From assembly GCF_036711975.1 (NCBI RefSeq), contig NC_091967.1:24676001-24740000 (forward strand): a stretch of 64,000 nucleotides of DNA, read 5' to 3'. Source of the DNA: Onthophagus taurus (lineage: Eukaryota; Arthropoda; Insecta; Coleoptera; Scarabaeidae). Of the stretch, positions 1 through 11,129 are shown piece after piece (position 1 is the first letter of the stretch; each line of letters opens with the position of its first letter). The translations under genes were made by a program, and so were the position numbers. The notes under the pieces are model-generated. The model saw nothing but the letters and a program-made list of their open reading frames with translations. It ran no database searches and was not told the origin of the DNA.

Positions 1-51
1 TTAAACCGTCGAGTTTAATTGCTTCTTCTTCTCTTTGCACTGCTTCAGTAT
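1..51 (-). CDS. possible partial internal or terminal exon at window edge
   Basis: On the minus strand a pyrimidine-rich tract ending in ACAG abuts a 51-base open stretch that runs off the left edge. One frame reads an acidic and polar segment (TEAVQREEEAIKLDGL) without a stop. Another frame ends in a stop exactly at base 1. The splice acceptor looks good, but no protein family is recognised and nothing beyond the edge can be checked. The next 290 bases would be intron. Confidence 0.25.
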   Translation of the reverse strand: MLKQCKEKKKQLNSTV

Positions 52-79
52 CTGTAAAAAAAATTATTTTTAAAGATGT

Positions 80-250
80 TTCTATTTTAAGATAAGTATT
101 TTGATTAGAAGATAAAAGATAAAGGTACTTTTTTTTGAGATCAGATTAAAGTTTAACTAAATCCTTGGAAAATATAACGTTTTTATCTTCAAAAAACACA
201 ATAATTCTCACGATGCCTATCATATTAATAGATTTTACTCGATTATGTAC
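80..250. repeat. dispersed repeat, copy 1 of 2
   Basis: About 170 bases closely match 5590-5748 in the same orientation, including the shared tracts ATAAAAGATAAAG, CCTTGGAAAATATAAC and TTTTATCTTCAAAAAA. The sequence is non-coding and no terminal repeats are visible. It lies just upstream (minus sense) of the possible exon at the window edge. Confidence 0.6.
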
Positions 251-340
251 TACCATTACTTGTGAATATGGTTGAGTATCTAAGCAGTTCAACTTAGAAA
301 TTTTGAAAGAAATTTTTTTAGCCTGTTGTGTCATTAATAT

Positions 341-654
341 CCCAAGGTTTATTTTTCGCTAGGTGTTGTTCTAACGCCAGTTGTTGAATATTAGTTTTCC
401 AGACAAAGGTACGACCAACGGAAGGCCTACGTCGCATGGACCTCGACGAACTATCTGTTAAGATCACCAACAGCGTTTAAGAGGCGACGAAAGATTGAGT
501 ACCAATACGAATGATCCTCATGGAACAGCGACGTCAAACAAATAAAGACGCGAAGTGACAATGCGATAGCTTTTTATATTTTATTTATAAATAAAATCAT
601 ACTGAAAGATGTGAGAAGCCATAACACGAAAAGCGGGTTTAGCGGGTTTTCGAA
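341..654. other. no recognisable feature
   Basis: A slightly GC-richer stretch (about 400-560) has no open frame of note and no repeat elsewhere in the window. It could be the decayed 5' part of the LINE that follows, but that cannot be shown. Confidence 0.3.
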
Positions 655-1430
655 AAAGCTATAGCTCGATACCCCTTCCGCCTGATCTTCATAGATTGTC
701 AAAAGGCGTTCAACTCCGTCTAGGTATCGAAAATACTAGAAGCAATGGACAAGGTGAGAATCGATTCACGATACTCTAACCTAGTCCAACATATCTACAC
801 CAATACAACACTACGGGTCAAACTGGGTGAAGACATGCTGATAGCGAGCGAACCAGAGGTGTTGAAGGATATGCTGGAGCAGATCCATAAAATATTACAA
901 GTGGGTCTAAGGATAAACCTTCAAAAGACAAAGATCTCGAGTCAGCATACTCTCCATTTATTTTGCTCACGATATCAAAGTTGGGCAAAGAAAATCAGAC
1001 CACCGAAATAACAAGGATATAATTGACATGGACGAGCGTTTGGGAAATTAACTTGAAACGGAAATGTTCGAATCCTGCGGTAATAACATATGGCCTGGAA
1101 ACCATAGCGTTAACGAAAAAATGAAAATAGACTAAGGACAATCGATACAGGCATGGAAAGGGCAATGCTGGGGATCAGTCTCAGACACAAAGTGCGCTAT
1201 AAGATGGCAGACGTAGTGGAAAAATTTGCTGGTCTGTAGTGGCGATGGTCAGAACACGTCGCAAGACAAGACAAGACAACATCAGATGGCTGAACAAAAG
1301 ATGGCCAGACAATAAATCGGAGAGTGGGAAGACCGCAACGAAGATAGCTTGGTGACATGGATGTATTTTTGGCGCTGTTAATAATATTGTTCCTATCTTC
1401 ATTCCACGCAATTTCTATGGTGTCTGTATA
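655..1430 (+). pseudogene. RTE-like LINE reverse transcriptase remnant
   Basis: The three forward frames together spell the last half of a non-LTR retrotransposon protein. First comes the palm start (IDCQKAFNSV, then LEAMDKVRIDSRYSNLVQHI near 745-800). A jump follows that deletes the GVRQGD and YADD region and goes straight to LIASEPEVLKDMLEQ and LRINLQKTKI. The C-terminal zone follows (ERAMLGISLRHK and a degenerate AGHVAR-like segment around 1150-1270). Several stops and frameshifts are present. The wording is typical of RTE-type elements abundant in insect genomes. The copy is 5'-truncated, internally deleted and dead. Confidence 0.75.
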
Positions 1431-1739
1431 ATTTATGCAATTTTAATCGATTTTTTCCTTTAGTCTTGTCCGGGAGAGAATTTTGGTGTTTTCATCTATT
1501 AAAAATTTTATGTTGAATTTGATAATACATATAGTTGGAAGGCTTTCGCTTTGTCAGTATGCAAGAAAGGCGGCATTTACTTAGCACCAATCCATATTGT
1601 GTTTTTGAATTTGCCAGTCAGTGTGATACTGGACGTGCCAGTTGCTGATTTCTGACCTCTTGTATTAAGAAATGTTATGTTGTAATTTATGGTCGAAATA
1701 TGTGTTGTTAATATGAAATTCGTAATGAGCGCATATCGA

Positions 1740-2150
1740 TATTAGTTGATTCCCATTATCAGTCATCATCCCCCGCATTAAATCTTCCCTTAGTGCTAGG
1801 GATGGTTGTTTCCGATTCTTGAGTTAAGATCTCCTCAAATAAACATGTTTTCTTTACTAGGGAATTTACCATTAAGTTGTTAATGGTATTTTAGGTGATG
1901 TCCCAAAAACGCTCTCACTTTTTTTGATTTGCTTTCTATTTCCAGGATGCTTTCCTGATCTTTACTACCTATTCCACAATTTTTCAGTCCAGGTGTCAAT
2001 TCTGAGTGTATTCCTTTTCCAAAGCCTTTCTTCGTATTTTTGCGTAATGTCATCTTTAATCTGTACATTATCCGAGGTTGATGTGACAGTTCTGTGAGCA
2101 TTTTGAGGTTTTCATGGAGTGTAGGTCTCACCTTCCAACTCTCCTCATTT
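1740..2150 (-). mobile_element. possible LINE endonuclease-region fragment
   Basis: On the minus strand the peptide GDLNSRIGNNHP (around 1780-1830) matches the conserved GDFN motif of LINE endonucleases. It follows an open 83-codon stretch (1880-2131) rich in charged residues, with no recognised family. The order (open stretch before GDLN) does not fit a simple intact element, so this may be a rearranged fragment. Bases 1431-1739 and 2151-2360 show nothing else. Confidence 0.3.
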
Positions 2151-2360
2151 ACCCAGGCTTGGTACCGACATCGGTGTTCACTGGGGTATTCAAATTACCT
2201 AGCTTATATCGAAGGGATTCCGGTTCCAGTAAAGTAGCTAAACAATAATCTGTGTCATGGCACATTTTCCCGTTTAGCAATTGGTCTCAGAACCAGTCGA
2301 ACATATTTAGCGTCGTTACTTGTAGTAACAGTGGAGAATGTTATCAATCCTTTATTAATA

Positions 2361-4427
2361 GCACTAAAATACAAATTTATTAACTTCCGGGAATAGGTTC
2401 AAGTGATTAAAAAAAACGACTGTATTGTCATGCCGATATTTCGCATTACTTTAATGCTTCCTTAGGGCCTGATGGCTTGTCTTATATAAGTCAACAAAAA
2501 ACATAACAGACCCCGTACACATCAGAAAATAAAATAAAAATCACGTGCGATTGACCAACAACTCATAAACATGTGGCGTTCTTTGTTTTTGAATTTCAAT
2601 AGTTCAATTCAAGTTCAAATATTGGAACTATGGGCTAAACGGGTCAATAAAGATTTTTCTGCAACAACATCAACAACTGGATGGCCGACAGCTTCAAACG
2701 GAAGCTATGGGAAAATTACAAATCAAGGGCGGACTTTCACAATTGGTGATAGCGACACTGACGAAGAGTCAAATAGTGACAACGAACCTTTGTCAGAAAT
2801 ACAAAAGAAGTTACCGAAAAAAAGAAACTGGCAAAAATCCGATCTTATTTTTGGGTTTCTGAACTTTGAGAAACTGATACAATCGGCTCTCATTCTTCCT
2901 GATCCGGTGGAATGCTTTGAGCTTTTTCTTGATGATAGCATTATATCATTTTTGGCAGAAATGACGACGTTATATGCACATGAAAAGGGTGAACTTAATT
3001 TCCGAGTTTCCAATGAAGAAATACAGTGTTTTTTGGCCATAGTACTATTATCTGTCTATTGTGTTGTAGATAGATTAGAATGTGGTGGGAGCTAGGAACC
3101 GAATCTTGCAGTATAGACAGTAGTGAAGTCTATGAGAAGAAATAGATTCGAAATGATAAAAAGATATCTCCACTATGCAAATAATAATAACCTTCCTCCG
3201 GGCGACAAATTTGCAAAAGAACGAGAATTGATGCAAATGCTTAATTCAAAATTTTTGAAATACTCAGAACTTGAAAAAAGGCTGAGTGTTGACGAAAGTA
3301 TGGTTCCATACTTTGGTAAGCACGGGGAAAAACAATTTTTAAAAGGAAAGCCGATATTGCGAACCTTTTGGGTATTTGATGCGATTTAAACTATACCAAG
3401 AAAAAAATGCGACAACCACAAAAAAAGTAAGAAAACCAATTATAAAGGAACCAGCATCTGGTGTAGGAAAGTCTGCTTTACTTGGATTGATAAATGTCCT
3501 ACCAAAACAAACTAGTAACTCATTTACAGGAAAAAGATATGGATGTATGGAACTATCAAATAAAATAGAACTGAAAAGTGTCCCATAATGCCTTCAAAAG
3601 TGGTAGAAAAGAAGGACAGAGGTGTCTATGACTATTGCACAGAAATTGCCAATAAACTAATCGATGGTCAGTACTTATGATTCTACACTCCCAGAATGTA
3701 GAATGGAAAGATGGATATCAAAACAGAAAAAAGGTTGCCAGTTGCATAACCTCATATAGTAGCTTAATACAATAAATTTATGGGCGGTGTAGACAGGATG
3801 GATGAGAACATAGACAACTACAGGATTTCCATTAGATCAAAGAAGTGGTGCTTGGCAATTTTTGGGTTTTGTGTCGATATTTCAGTGTACAACTTATGGC
3901 TGCTATATAAAAAAGGACTTGGGATTATTTGCATTTTCGAAGAAAAGTTGTGCAAACGTATTTACAAAAATATAGTATTCCCAAAACAACCACAGGATTG
4001 TCCACGCAAGAAAACAAAATCGCTGTGCTTTCTGTAATAAAATCAGAAAATCAGTCTTGTCAAAAATGTAAAGTCAATCTGCATGAATCCTGTTTAGTTC
4101 ACTTCTACACATAAACAATTCCAATACATTTATTGTTAAAGTTTATGTTGATTTTATTGAAAAAGTATATGGTCCCGTTCATAGATATCGTTTCATTAAT
4201 GGAAAATTAAAAAAACTACGAAAAAATAGTTTTTTCTTAAAAATAATGATTGAAGTAAGTTACAAAGGATAAAAACTGCACCAAAATGACACTGGAAACA
4301 CAAAAATCTTAAAAAAAATTAATTCGGGCATAAACGGGTTAAAGTAATGAGAAATATCGGCATGAGTGGTTCTTTTTTATTCATTTTGGATATTACTCAT
4401 GGATGTTAATAAATTTATCTTTTAGTG
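2361..4427. repeat. long inverted repeat flanking a piggyBac insertion
   Basis: Bases 2361-2454 and 4339-4427 are inverted copies of one another over about 90 bases with small indels. The innermost 26 bases differ at one position. Both arms end internally at TTAA (2451-2454 and 4339-4342), which is the piggyBac target. The simplest reading is a palindromic (fold-back) sequence into whose central TTAA a piggyBac element inserted, duplicating TTAA. Confidence 0.6.
2571..4114 (+). pseudogene. degenerate piggyBac-family transposase
   Basis: Consecutive forward pieces show the family order. An acidic N-terminus (DSDTDEESNSDNE, near 2750-2800) leads into the early core (RVSNEEIQCFLAIVLL). The next piece includes RFEMIKRYLHYANN (about 3140) and SVDESMVPYFGKHG (about 3290), the latter carrying a catalytic-region Asp. 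The third piece has MGGVDRMDENIDNYRI (3780), the MGGVD motif before the last catalytic block. A Cys-rich tail (CQKCKVNLHESC, about 4060) matches the C-terminal zinc-binding domain. At least four stops or frameshifts break it. The 3' end of the element is probably ...CGGG next to TTAA at 4339; the 5' end is not preserved in matching form. Confidence 0.85.
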
Positions 4428-4432
4428 TTAGT

Positions 4433-4912
4433 AGTAGTAGTTAGTATTTTTTTCTTCTAAGAGATTAATGACCATACGTTGAAAAAGGACACACAGTTAA
4501 AAAACCTCTATAGATTTCTAGAAGAAGCCATGACTCACTTTGGACTATAGCCCCATAGAAGAGAAAGGCGATCATGTTTTCAATGAGTACCATATTAGTT
4601 TTCAATCATTTTTAACAATTTGGTAATGTTATAAACCTATTTTGGACAATATTAATTGCAGTTTTTAAGTATTTTGAACAACTTAATGTAGCTGTGAATC
4701 ACTTCTCAATCATTTATGAAAACTTCCAATGATTGCCCACAAGTTTTCAATCATTTTGAGCAAAGTGAAATAGTTTTGAACAACTGGTGGTTGTCATGAC
4801 ACTGATAATGATGAGTCGATTGCGTCGAGCACTAAAAGAGTTTTGCTTCGTCATCACGATCACTACTAATCCAGGTAACTTAGCCTTCAACCTAATCGTT
4901 TCAATGAGAAAA
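4433..4912. other. non-coding, loose short repeats
   Basis: There is no gene. Between about 4570 and 4800 the words CAATCATTT and TTGAACAACTT recur in slightly changed form, suggesting a decayed short tandem repeat. Confidence 0.3.
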
Positions 4913-5575
4913 TTAGAAAATATCTAAAACTCAATATCTCAAAAACTAAAAGATGTTTTGAAAATCCGTTTGATTTGTTGAAAAGCTTACAATTTGTAGA
5001 ATTATTGCTGTTAATTTCTTAATGATTTATGAAAGCTCCAATTTATTATGATTTTTTGAAGATGAGTGAGTATAATTATGTAAACTAAAAAATTAGATAA
5101 TGTCTAAAACTTAATATCTCAAAAACTAAAAGATATTTTGAAAATTCGTTTAATTCATTGAAAAGCTTACAATTTGTAGAATTATTGCTGATAATTTCTT
5201 AATGATTTATGAAAGCTCCAATTTACTATGATTTTTTGAAGATGAGTGAGTATAATTATGTAAACTAAAAAATTAGATAATACCTAAAACTTAATATCTC
5301 AAAAACTAAAAAATATTTTGAAAATCCGTTTGATTCCTTGAAAAGCTTACAATTTGTAGAATTATTGCTAATAATTTCTTAATGATTTATCAAAGCTCCT
5401 GTTTATGATGATTTTTTAAAGATAAGTGAGTATAATTATATAAACTAAAAAATTAGAAATCTCTAAAACTTAATATCTCAAAAACTAAATGATATTTTGA
5501 AAATCCGTTTAATTCGTTGAAAAGCTTACAATTTGTAGAATAAATGCTGATAATTTCATAATGGTTAGTTGTTTG
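4913..5575. repeat. 180-bp tandem satellite, about 3.7 copies
   Basis: The marker AAAAGCTTACAATTTGTAGA occurs at 4981, 5161, 5341 and 5520, giving periods of 180, 180 and 179. Each unit holds ATATCTCAAAAACTAAAAGA and TGAGTGAGTATAATTAT. The sequence is non-coding. Its CTCAAAAACTAAAAG core also occurs in the ~363-bp satellite at 53-64 kb. Confidence 0.95.
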
Positions 5576-5589
5576 TGTCATCTTTGATT

Positions 5590-5748
5590 TTAAGATAAAA
5601 ATTTCGATTTGAAAATAAAAGATAAAGTTATTTTCTTTAGATCAGATTATATTTAACTAAACCTTGGAAAATGTAACACTTTTATCTTCAAAAAAAGATA
5701 TCATTTCTCATGATGTCCATCATATTAATTGATTGTACTTGATTACAT
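5590..5748. repeat. dispersed repeat, copy 2 of 2
   Basis: Direct-orientation match to 80-250. It ends 66 bases before the start codon of the small gene at 5814, so it may lie in that gene's 5' region. Confidence 0.6.
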
Positions 5749-5813
5749 AGAATTTTTTATCATGAACTAAATTTACCATTAAATTATTGATCAAACAACT
5801 TGAAAATAGAAAG

Positions 5814-6309
5814 ATGTACACCCCATCAACTTTAGAACCAAAAACGCCGAAATTAATTCCATTTAAACTTTGTCATATTAGTAAAAGAGAACTTGGGAGA
5901 TCTCACATTGAAATTGGAAAAGCTTTAAAAGCCTGTAAGTTCAAAGACATAGTAAAGGACTAAAAAATATCAATTATTATTAACTTTTTAAGATCCAATA
6001 ACGCCTAAATTTTACTCAAACGTAAAAGTGGAGTGTACAAACACCAATTTGGATAAAACAATGGAAAAGTTGATTGTAAAAGGACCTTTGGAGAAATACA
6101 ATGAGCCAAAAACTGAAAATCAATGGTAATTAGCCCAAAATGTTGCAGTTTAAAGTATAATTATCATTTTTTCTGGTGGTTTTAGCTATGGTTGGTATAT
6201 TAACATGTATAAACCGGATTACACATTAGAGCGAATGTTAAGCTTTAAAATTCGTCCCAAACCATTCATAAAAGAACACTTAATGTCTTATGAGAAAATT
6301 CGTGAATAA
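5814..6309 (+). CDS. CFAP144/FAM183-like cilium protein, three exons
   Basis: Exons are 5814-5934, 5993-6125 and 6186-6309, with introns of 58 and 60 bases that start GTAAGT and GTAATT and end AAG and TAG. The joined frame is 378 bases, giving 125 aa. The central stretch MEKLIVKGPLEKYNEPKTEN (about residues 64-83), followed at once by a YGW motif (86-88), and the C-terminal KPFIKEHLMSYEKIRE resemble the CFAP144 (FAM183) pattern of KY-P-TE-Q-YGW followed by a K-rich helix. Members of that family sit inside ciliary or flagellar doublet microtubules, so sperm or sensory-neuron expression would be expected. The family call rests on motif spacing and is an inference; the splice model is seen directly. 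The gene converges on the peptide gene at 6379-6696, with 69 bp between stops. Confidence 0.6.
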
Positions 6310-6378
6310 TTTTACAATTAAATTCCTTCTAGCTTTAATTATATACACAATTATTAATTATTAAAACATTGTGATTAA

Positions 6379-6696
6379 TTATTTTGATCTGGACACATCA
6401 TATCGCTTTGAAATAACTAAAAGATACTCAATAAACACTGTTTTAATTACTTGGATTACTTTAACTATACAAATAAATGGAATTGAAAACAAACCTGTTC
6501 GTGAACCTTCTCTACTTGCTCCTAAATCAATATCAACTTCTTCAACGGTTCCTTGTCCTTCGAGAATATCACCTTTTACACTACATGCTGATAATAAAAA
6601 GAAATTATTAATCAAAAATACTAATACAAAATTTTTCTAACCAAACTTACCTAGGAATATAAACAAACCTATACTTATTAAATAGAACTCCTTCAT
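6379..6696 (-). CDS. small secreted peptide, three exons, unknown family
   Basis: Minus-strand exons are 6696-6651, 6587-6495 and 6416-6379, with introns of 63 and 78 bases bounded by GT and AG. They join in frame to 177 bases, giving 58 aa. Residues 1-16 (MKEFYLISIGLFIFLA) form a clear hydrophobic signal sequence, followed by CSVKGD. The mature part is acidic and Gly/Ser-rich (EGQGTVEEVDIDLGASREGS), and the C-terminus holds a dibasic KR (ISKRYDVSRSK). The size, signal peptide and dibasic site would suit a secreted peptide or immune effector, but no family is recognised. The second donor (GTTTGT) is weaker than the first (GTAAGT). An alternative is read-through of the last intron, which stays open on this strand and would give a longer hydrophobic C-terminus. 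Confidence 0.5.
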
Positions 6697-8640
6697 TTTG
6701 ACTAGGTTTATAAATCTTTTATGAGGTCAACGCACAATACAAGGCGATTTATTAACAATATTTTAGATAAATCCGTTCGAATTAACGCTTGTAATGCATC
6801 TGAAACGTGACAGCACATTCACCGGTACAAGAAGGTAAAAATGTAATAATCGCCAGCCAATCAGAAATGCCCACGCGTGATGTCCGTGGGATATTAACCA
6901 ATGGGAACGCGACATTTCAAGCGAACACCAAATGGCCAACTTTCAATGGTCCAAGTTTCCTTTGGCTATCACTTTGACGATGTGGGGAATGACAACTATA
7001 ATTTTTTCAAATTCAAAATTAAAAGATATTTGTATTACGTATTATTTTTATATAAATGGGTACTGTGTAATAACAATTTTTAAGTATTTATTATTGTTAA
7101 CATTGATTGGAGTGACCATACATAATTTTGCAATATCATAATAGATGGCGCGAAGTTAAGTCTTAAACAAATATTTTTTTGATTTGGTTTTTAATTACTT
7201 AAAAACTTAATTAATTAAAAAATGATTATTATTTTAAACTATAAATATGTGCATTTTAATCAATACGTTAAATAAAAAAACCCTAATTTATCAATTATTT
7301 ATAATTATTTCTAATACTACTAGATGGCACCACTAAATTAAATTTAACCTTTCAACCTAAAAATGTCTCTTATTAATCATTAATTTAATTGGTAACAACA
7401 ATTATAATTGTTAATAAAAATTACTTACAAAGGGTTTTAAATCTCATTTTTTGCAGCGGGTTTCTCTTAGGACTGACATCTCTTCGAAAATATCACTTCT
7501 CAACTCTATTCTTCGATCTTTGATAGGATAACTTGGGACTGATTGTATGTCGAAATCCCCCGTAAGATGGCATTAGCGTCTATACTGAAATAATTTAATT
7601 AAACTAACAATTTTATTATTAATAGTGGGAATAATGAGAGACAGCAATAATAATTATTACCAGTATCATTCTTTTAATATAAAAAGTATAGATTCCAATT
7701 CGTATTATATTTTTAAATTTGTCGCTAACTTCAATTTTTAAAAGTTGAAGTTTGTTCAAAATGACAGATGAAAACGTCATTTTAAAGTGATTTTTCGGTA
7801 AGAGTATAATAAAGCAATAATGGTATGATTAAATAAATAGATTATAATTGACATTATAGCTTTGTTTCAGCTAACGTTATAACTGGTTGGAAGCTCGTCA
7901 GATGCAATCTCACATGTCATATGATGCAGTGTGATATTATGGTGATATTCAAATGTGGCAGGTGTAAAATGGTGCATCAAATTGCAAAAAGTAAAGTTAT
8001 TCATAAACCTTGAAAGCAGGCAAATCCAAATATGTAAAAATATACATTTAAAAAAATAAAGTAGATGGCGACTTCCGGTATAACCGGTAGTGCTAGAAAT
8101 CTGAAAATATTTTAGTCGAAGAGATCGCAATTGATAATAGTTAAATCTGAATTTTCAAATTCCAGAAATTTTGGCCAGAACCCTATATAGTTCTAATGGA
8201 CGATCGTCGTGGATGACCCTGTATAATGGATAATACCATTGTCTTTAAATATTTAATGATAATAATAACAATGATAATACATAATTTGTCCGCAGTTGTT
8301 AAATTTGGCAAAAGAGATAAAAAATAATTAAAAAAAAAAGTTAATTATTAATTTTTTGCAACGGAAATAAAAAAAATTTGCAAAATTGCAAAATTTTTCT
8401 CTTAGGAGTGACTTCTCTTGACCGGAAATATCACTTCTCAACTCTATTCTTCCCTGGTTTCGGGAGTCCCTTCTTGAAAGGATGGACTAGACTACTTTGA
8501 TTGTTTTTGGAACCTACGCATAATCCTTCTTGGAAACTACTAATTCGGCCATACTACTTCTCTGAATTCCACTGGAAGAACTCTCGAACTCCTTCAACCG
8601 AAGTCTTCTCTTGGGAACTCTAACTCTTGACCGAACTGCA
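6697..8640. other. AT-rich intergenic region with short repeats
   Basis: No convincing gene. A block near 7450-7525 (TTTCTCTTAGGACTGACATC, then ATATCACTTCTCAACTCTAT) recurs at about 8395-8455. Around 8060-8125 a segment with ACTTCCGGTATAACCGGTAG followed by CTGAAAATATTTTAG recurs at about 24885-24945 and, in part, in the CAGGG MITEs at 19.3, 27.6 and 29.7 kb. It is probably a decayed MITE. Confidence 0.4.
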
Positions 8641-8644
8641 CCTC

Positions 8645-8759
8645 AAAACTTTTCCATTCAGCTACGATCTATTTCAACAAACATTAGATAATAAAATTTA
8701 TCTTAATGCTATTATGAAAACAAACGAAGACATTGATAAGGAAGTAGAAAAGTTCTTAA
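8645..8759 (+). pseudogene. Jockey-like LINE ORF2, part before insertion
   Basis: Translation gives LFQQTLDNKIYLNAI and NEDIDKEVEKFL, the linker between endonuclease and reverse transcriptase in Jockey-like LINEs. The frame resumes exactly at 11130 when the TTAA-bounded insert 8760-11129 and one TTAA are removed (continuing KDIQNLAWASPP). Confidence 0.75.
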
Positions 8760-11129
8760 TACGTTGAGCGCCGCGTGGCCACCGGTGGACATAGTGTGTT
8801 TCTATTCTGGGACCAAGATTTTTTTTTGTTGATTAGCGTTGTAAGTTGTTTTCTCTCCCACAGGCTGCTTACTTGGTCATTCTTTTGCTCATTTTTGAGC
8901 TCCGATTCTCAAGTGTTACCTTTAATAACTTGAAAGAGCAACAAATTCATCAAATTTTTATATTTTCGTATCTATCTCGATATTGACGTATCTAAGAGCA
9001 AAAGTGCAAGAGAGCAATAATGTTAACAATAAAATTTACTACAACTTTTGTGCTAAAAATTTTTTTATAACATACTGCGATTCCTAAGGGTTACCTTTAA
9101 TCACTTGAAAAAGCAACAAATTCATCAAATTTTCGTATCTATCTCGATATTGACGTATCTAAGAGCAAAAGTGCAAGAGAGCAATAATGTTAACAATAAA
9201 ATTTACTACAACTTTTGTGCTAAAAATTTTGTTATAACATACTGCGATTTCTAAGGGTTACCTTTAATCACTTGAAAAAGCAACAAATTCATCAAATTTT
9301 CATATTTTCGTATCTACCTCGATATTAACGTATCTAAGAGCAAAAGTGCAAGACAGCAATATTGTTAACAATAAAATTTGCTACTACTTTTGTGCTAAAA
9401 GTTTTTTTGTAATATACTGCGATTCCTAAGAGTTACCTTTAATCACTTGAAAGAGCAACAAATTCATCAAATTTTCATATTTTCGTACTTTTCTCGATAT
9501 TGATGCATTTAAGAGCTAAGGTGCAAGAGAAATATTGTTAACTATAAAATTTGTAACAATTTTTGTTATAAAAGATTTCCTATAGCATGCTCCGATTCCC
9601 AAGTGTCACCTATAATAACTTGAAAGAGCTGCAGATTTATCAAATTTTCATATTTTCGTATCTATCACGATACTGACGCATCTAATAGCAAAAGTGCAAG
9701 AGAGCAATGTTGTTAACAATAAAGTTTGCAACAATTTTTGTTATAAAAGATTTCCTATAGCATGCTCCGATTCCCAAGTGTCACCTATAATAACTTGAAA
9801 GAGCTACAGATTTATCAAATTTTCATATTTTCGTATCTATCACTATAGTGACGCATCTAATAGCAAAAGTGCAAGAGAGCAATATTGTTAACAATAAAAT
9901 TTGCAACAATTTTTGTTATAAAAGTTTTCTTATAGCAAGCTCCGATTACCAAGTGTTACCTTTAATAACTTGAAAAAGCAATAAATTTAAAAAAATTTCA
10001 TATTTTCGTATCTACCTCCATATTGACACATCTAAGAGCAAAAGAGCATGAGAGCAATATTGTTAAGAATAAATGTTTTTACAACTTTTGTTCTAAAAGT
10101 TTTTTGTGAAAAGCTCCGATTTCCGATTTTGCCATTAATAACTTGAAAAAGCAAGAAATTCATGAAATTTTCATATTTTTGTGTTTTTCTCAATATTGAC
10201 GCATCTCAGACCAAAAATGCAAGAGAGCAATATTGTTAGGAATAAAATTTGCTATAACTTAGGATGTAAAAGTTTTTTTTTGTAATATGCTCCGCATCCC
10301 GAGTGTTTCCATCAATAACTTGAAAAAACAACAAATTCTTCAAATTTTCATATTTTTTGTATTTTTCTCAATATTGACGCATCTAAGAGCAAAACAGCAA
10401 GAGAGCAATATTGTTAAGAATAATAGCTTTTACAGCTTTTGTTGTTTTTTTGTGAAAAGCTTCGATTCCTGAGTGATTTCATTAAGAATTTGAAAAAGCA
10501 ACAAATTCTTTAAATTTTCATATTTTTTGTACTTTTCTCAATATTGACACCTCTAAGAGCAAAAGAGGAACGGAGCAATATTGTTAAGAATCAAATTTGC
10601 AACAACTTTTCTTCTAAAAGTTTTATTGTGAAAAGCTCCGATTTCCGATTTTACCATTAATAAGTTGAAATGCAACAAATTCTTCAAATTTTCATATTTT
10701 TGTATTTTTCTCAATTATTTACGCCTCTAAGAGCAAAAGAGCAAGAGAGCAATATTGTTAAGAATAAAATTTGCTACAAATTTGGTTCTAAATATTTTTT
10801 TGTGAAAAGCTCCGATTCCCGAGTCTTTCCATTAATAACATGAATTAATTTAATATTTAAATACTTTTCGTCAAAAATTTTATTTATTTAATTCCTATAG
10901 AAAATTCCCATGTAAAACTATCTAAATTACTTAATCTGCTCGGTCCAAGTTAACCATGCTTACTTCCAGGGACCATGATTTGTACTGGCCCATATAAAGT
11001 CAATGTAAAACGTTTCCACCCGTAGACACGCGTTCCTAAAATGAACATAACATCGTGTCCACCGGTGGTCACATTGGCCCTGAAAATAAACAAAAAATGT
11101 CCACCGGTGGACACACGGCGCTCAACGTG
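8760..11129. mobile_element. TTAA-flanked, piggyBac-type non-autonomous element carrying a satellite
   Basis: The element is bounded by TTAA at 8756-8759 and 11130-11133. Terminal inverted repeats of about 33 bases (8760-8792 and 11097-11129) share ACGTTGAGCGCCG and CCACCGGTGGACAT, with two or three mismatches. It is 2,370 bp long and has no transposase. Most of it is the 174-bp tandem array at 8898-10850. A third copy of the subterminal word TGTCCACCGGTGG lies at 11056. Removing the insert restores the LINE reading frame on both sides, which confirms both the insertion and the 4-bp TTAA duplication. Movement would have needed a piggyBac transposase supplied in trans. Confidence 0.85.
8898..10850. 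repeat. 174-bp tandem repeat array, about 11 copies
   Basis: Starts of the unit (GCTCCGATTCCCAAGTGTTACC and variants) fall near 8898, 9074, 9241, 9417, 9589, 9764, 9939, 10110, 10288, 10457, 10635 and 10808, a period of 167-178. Each unit holds TAATAACTTGAAAAAGCAAC, a CATATTTTCGTATCTATC tract and GAGAGCAATATTGTTAACAA. Copies at the left are more alike than those at the right. Confidence 0.95.

Noticed and set aside
8898..10850. CRISPR-like array
   Set aside because: The repeats are contiguous ~174-bp units without unique spacers, in an animal genome.
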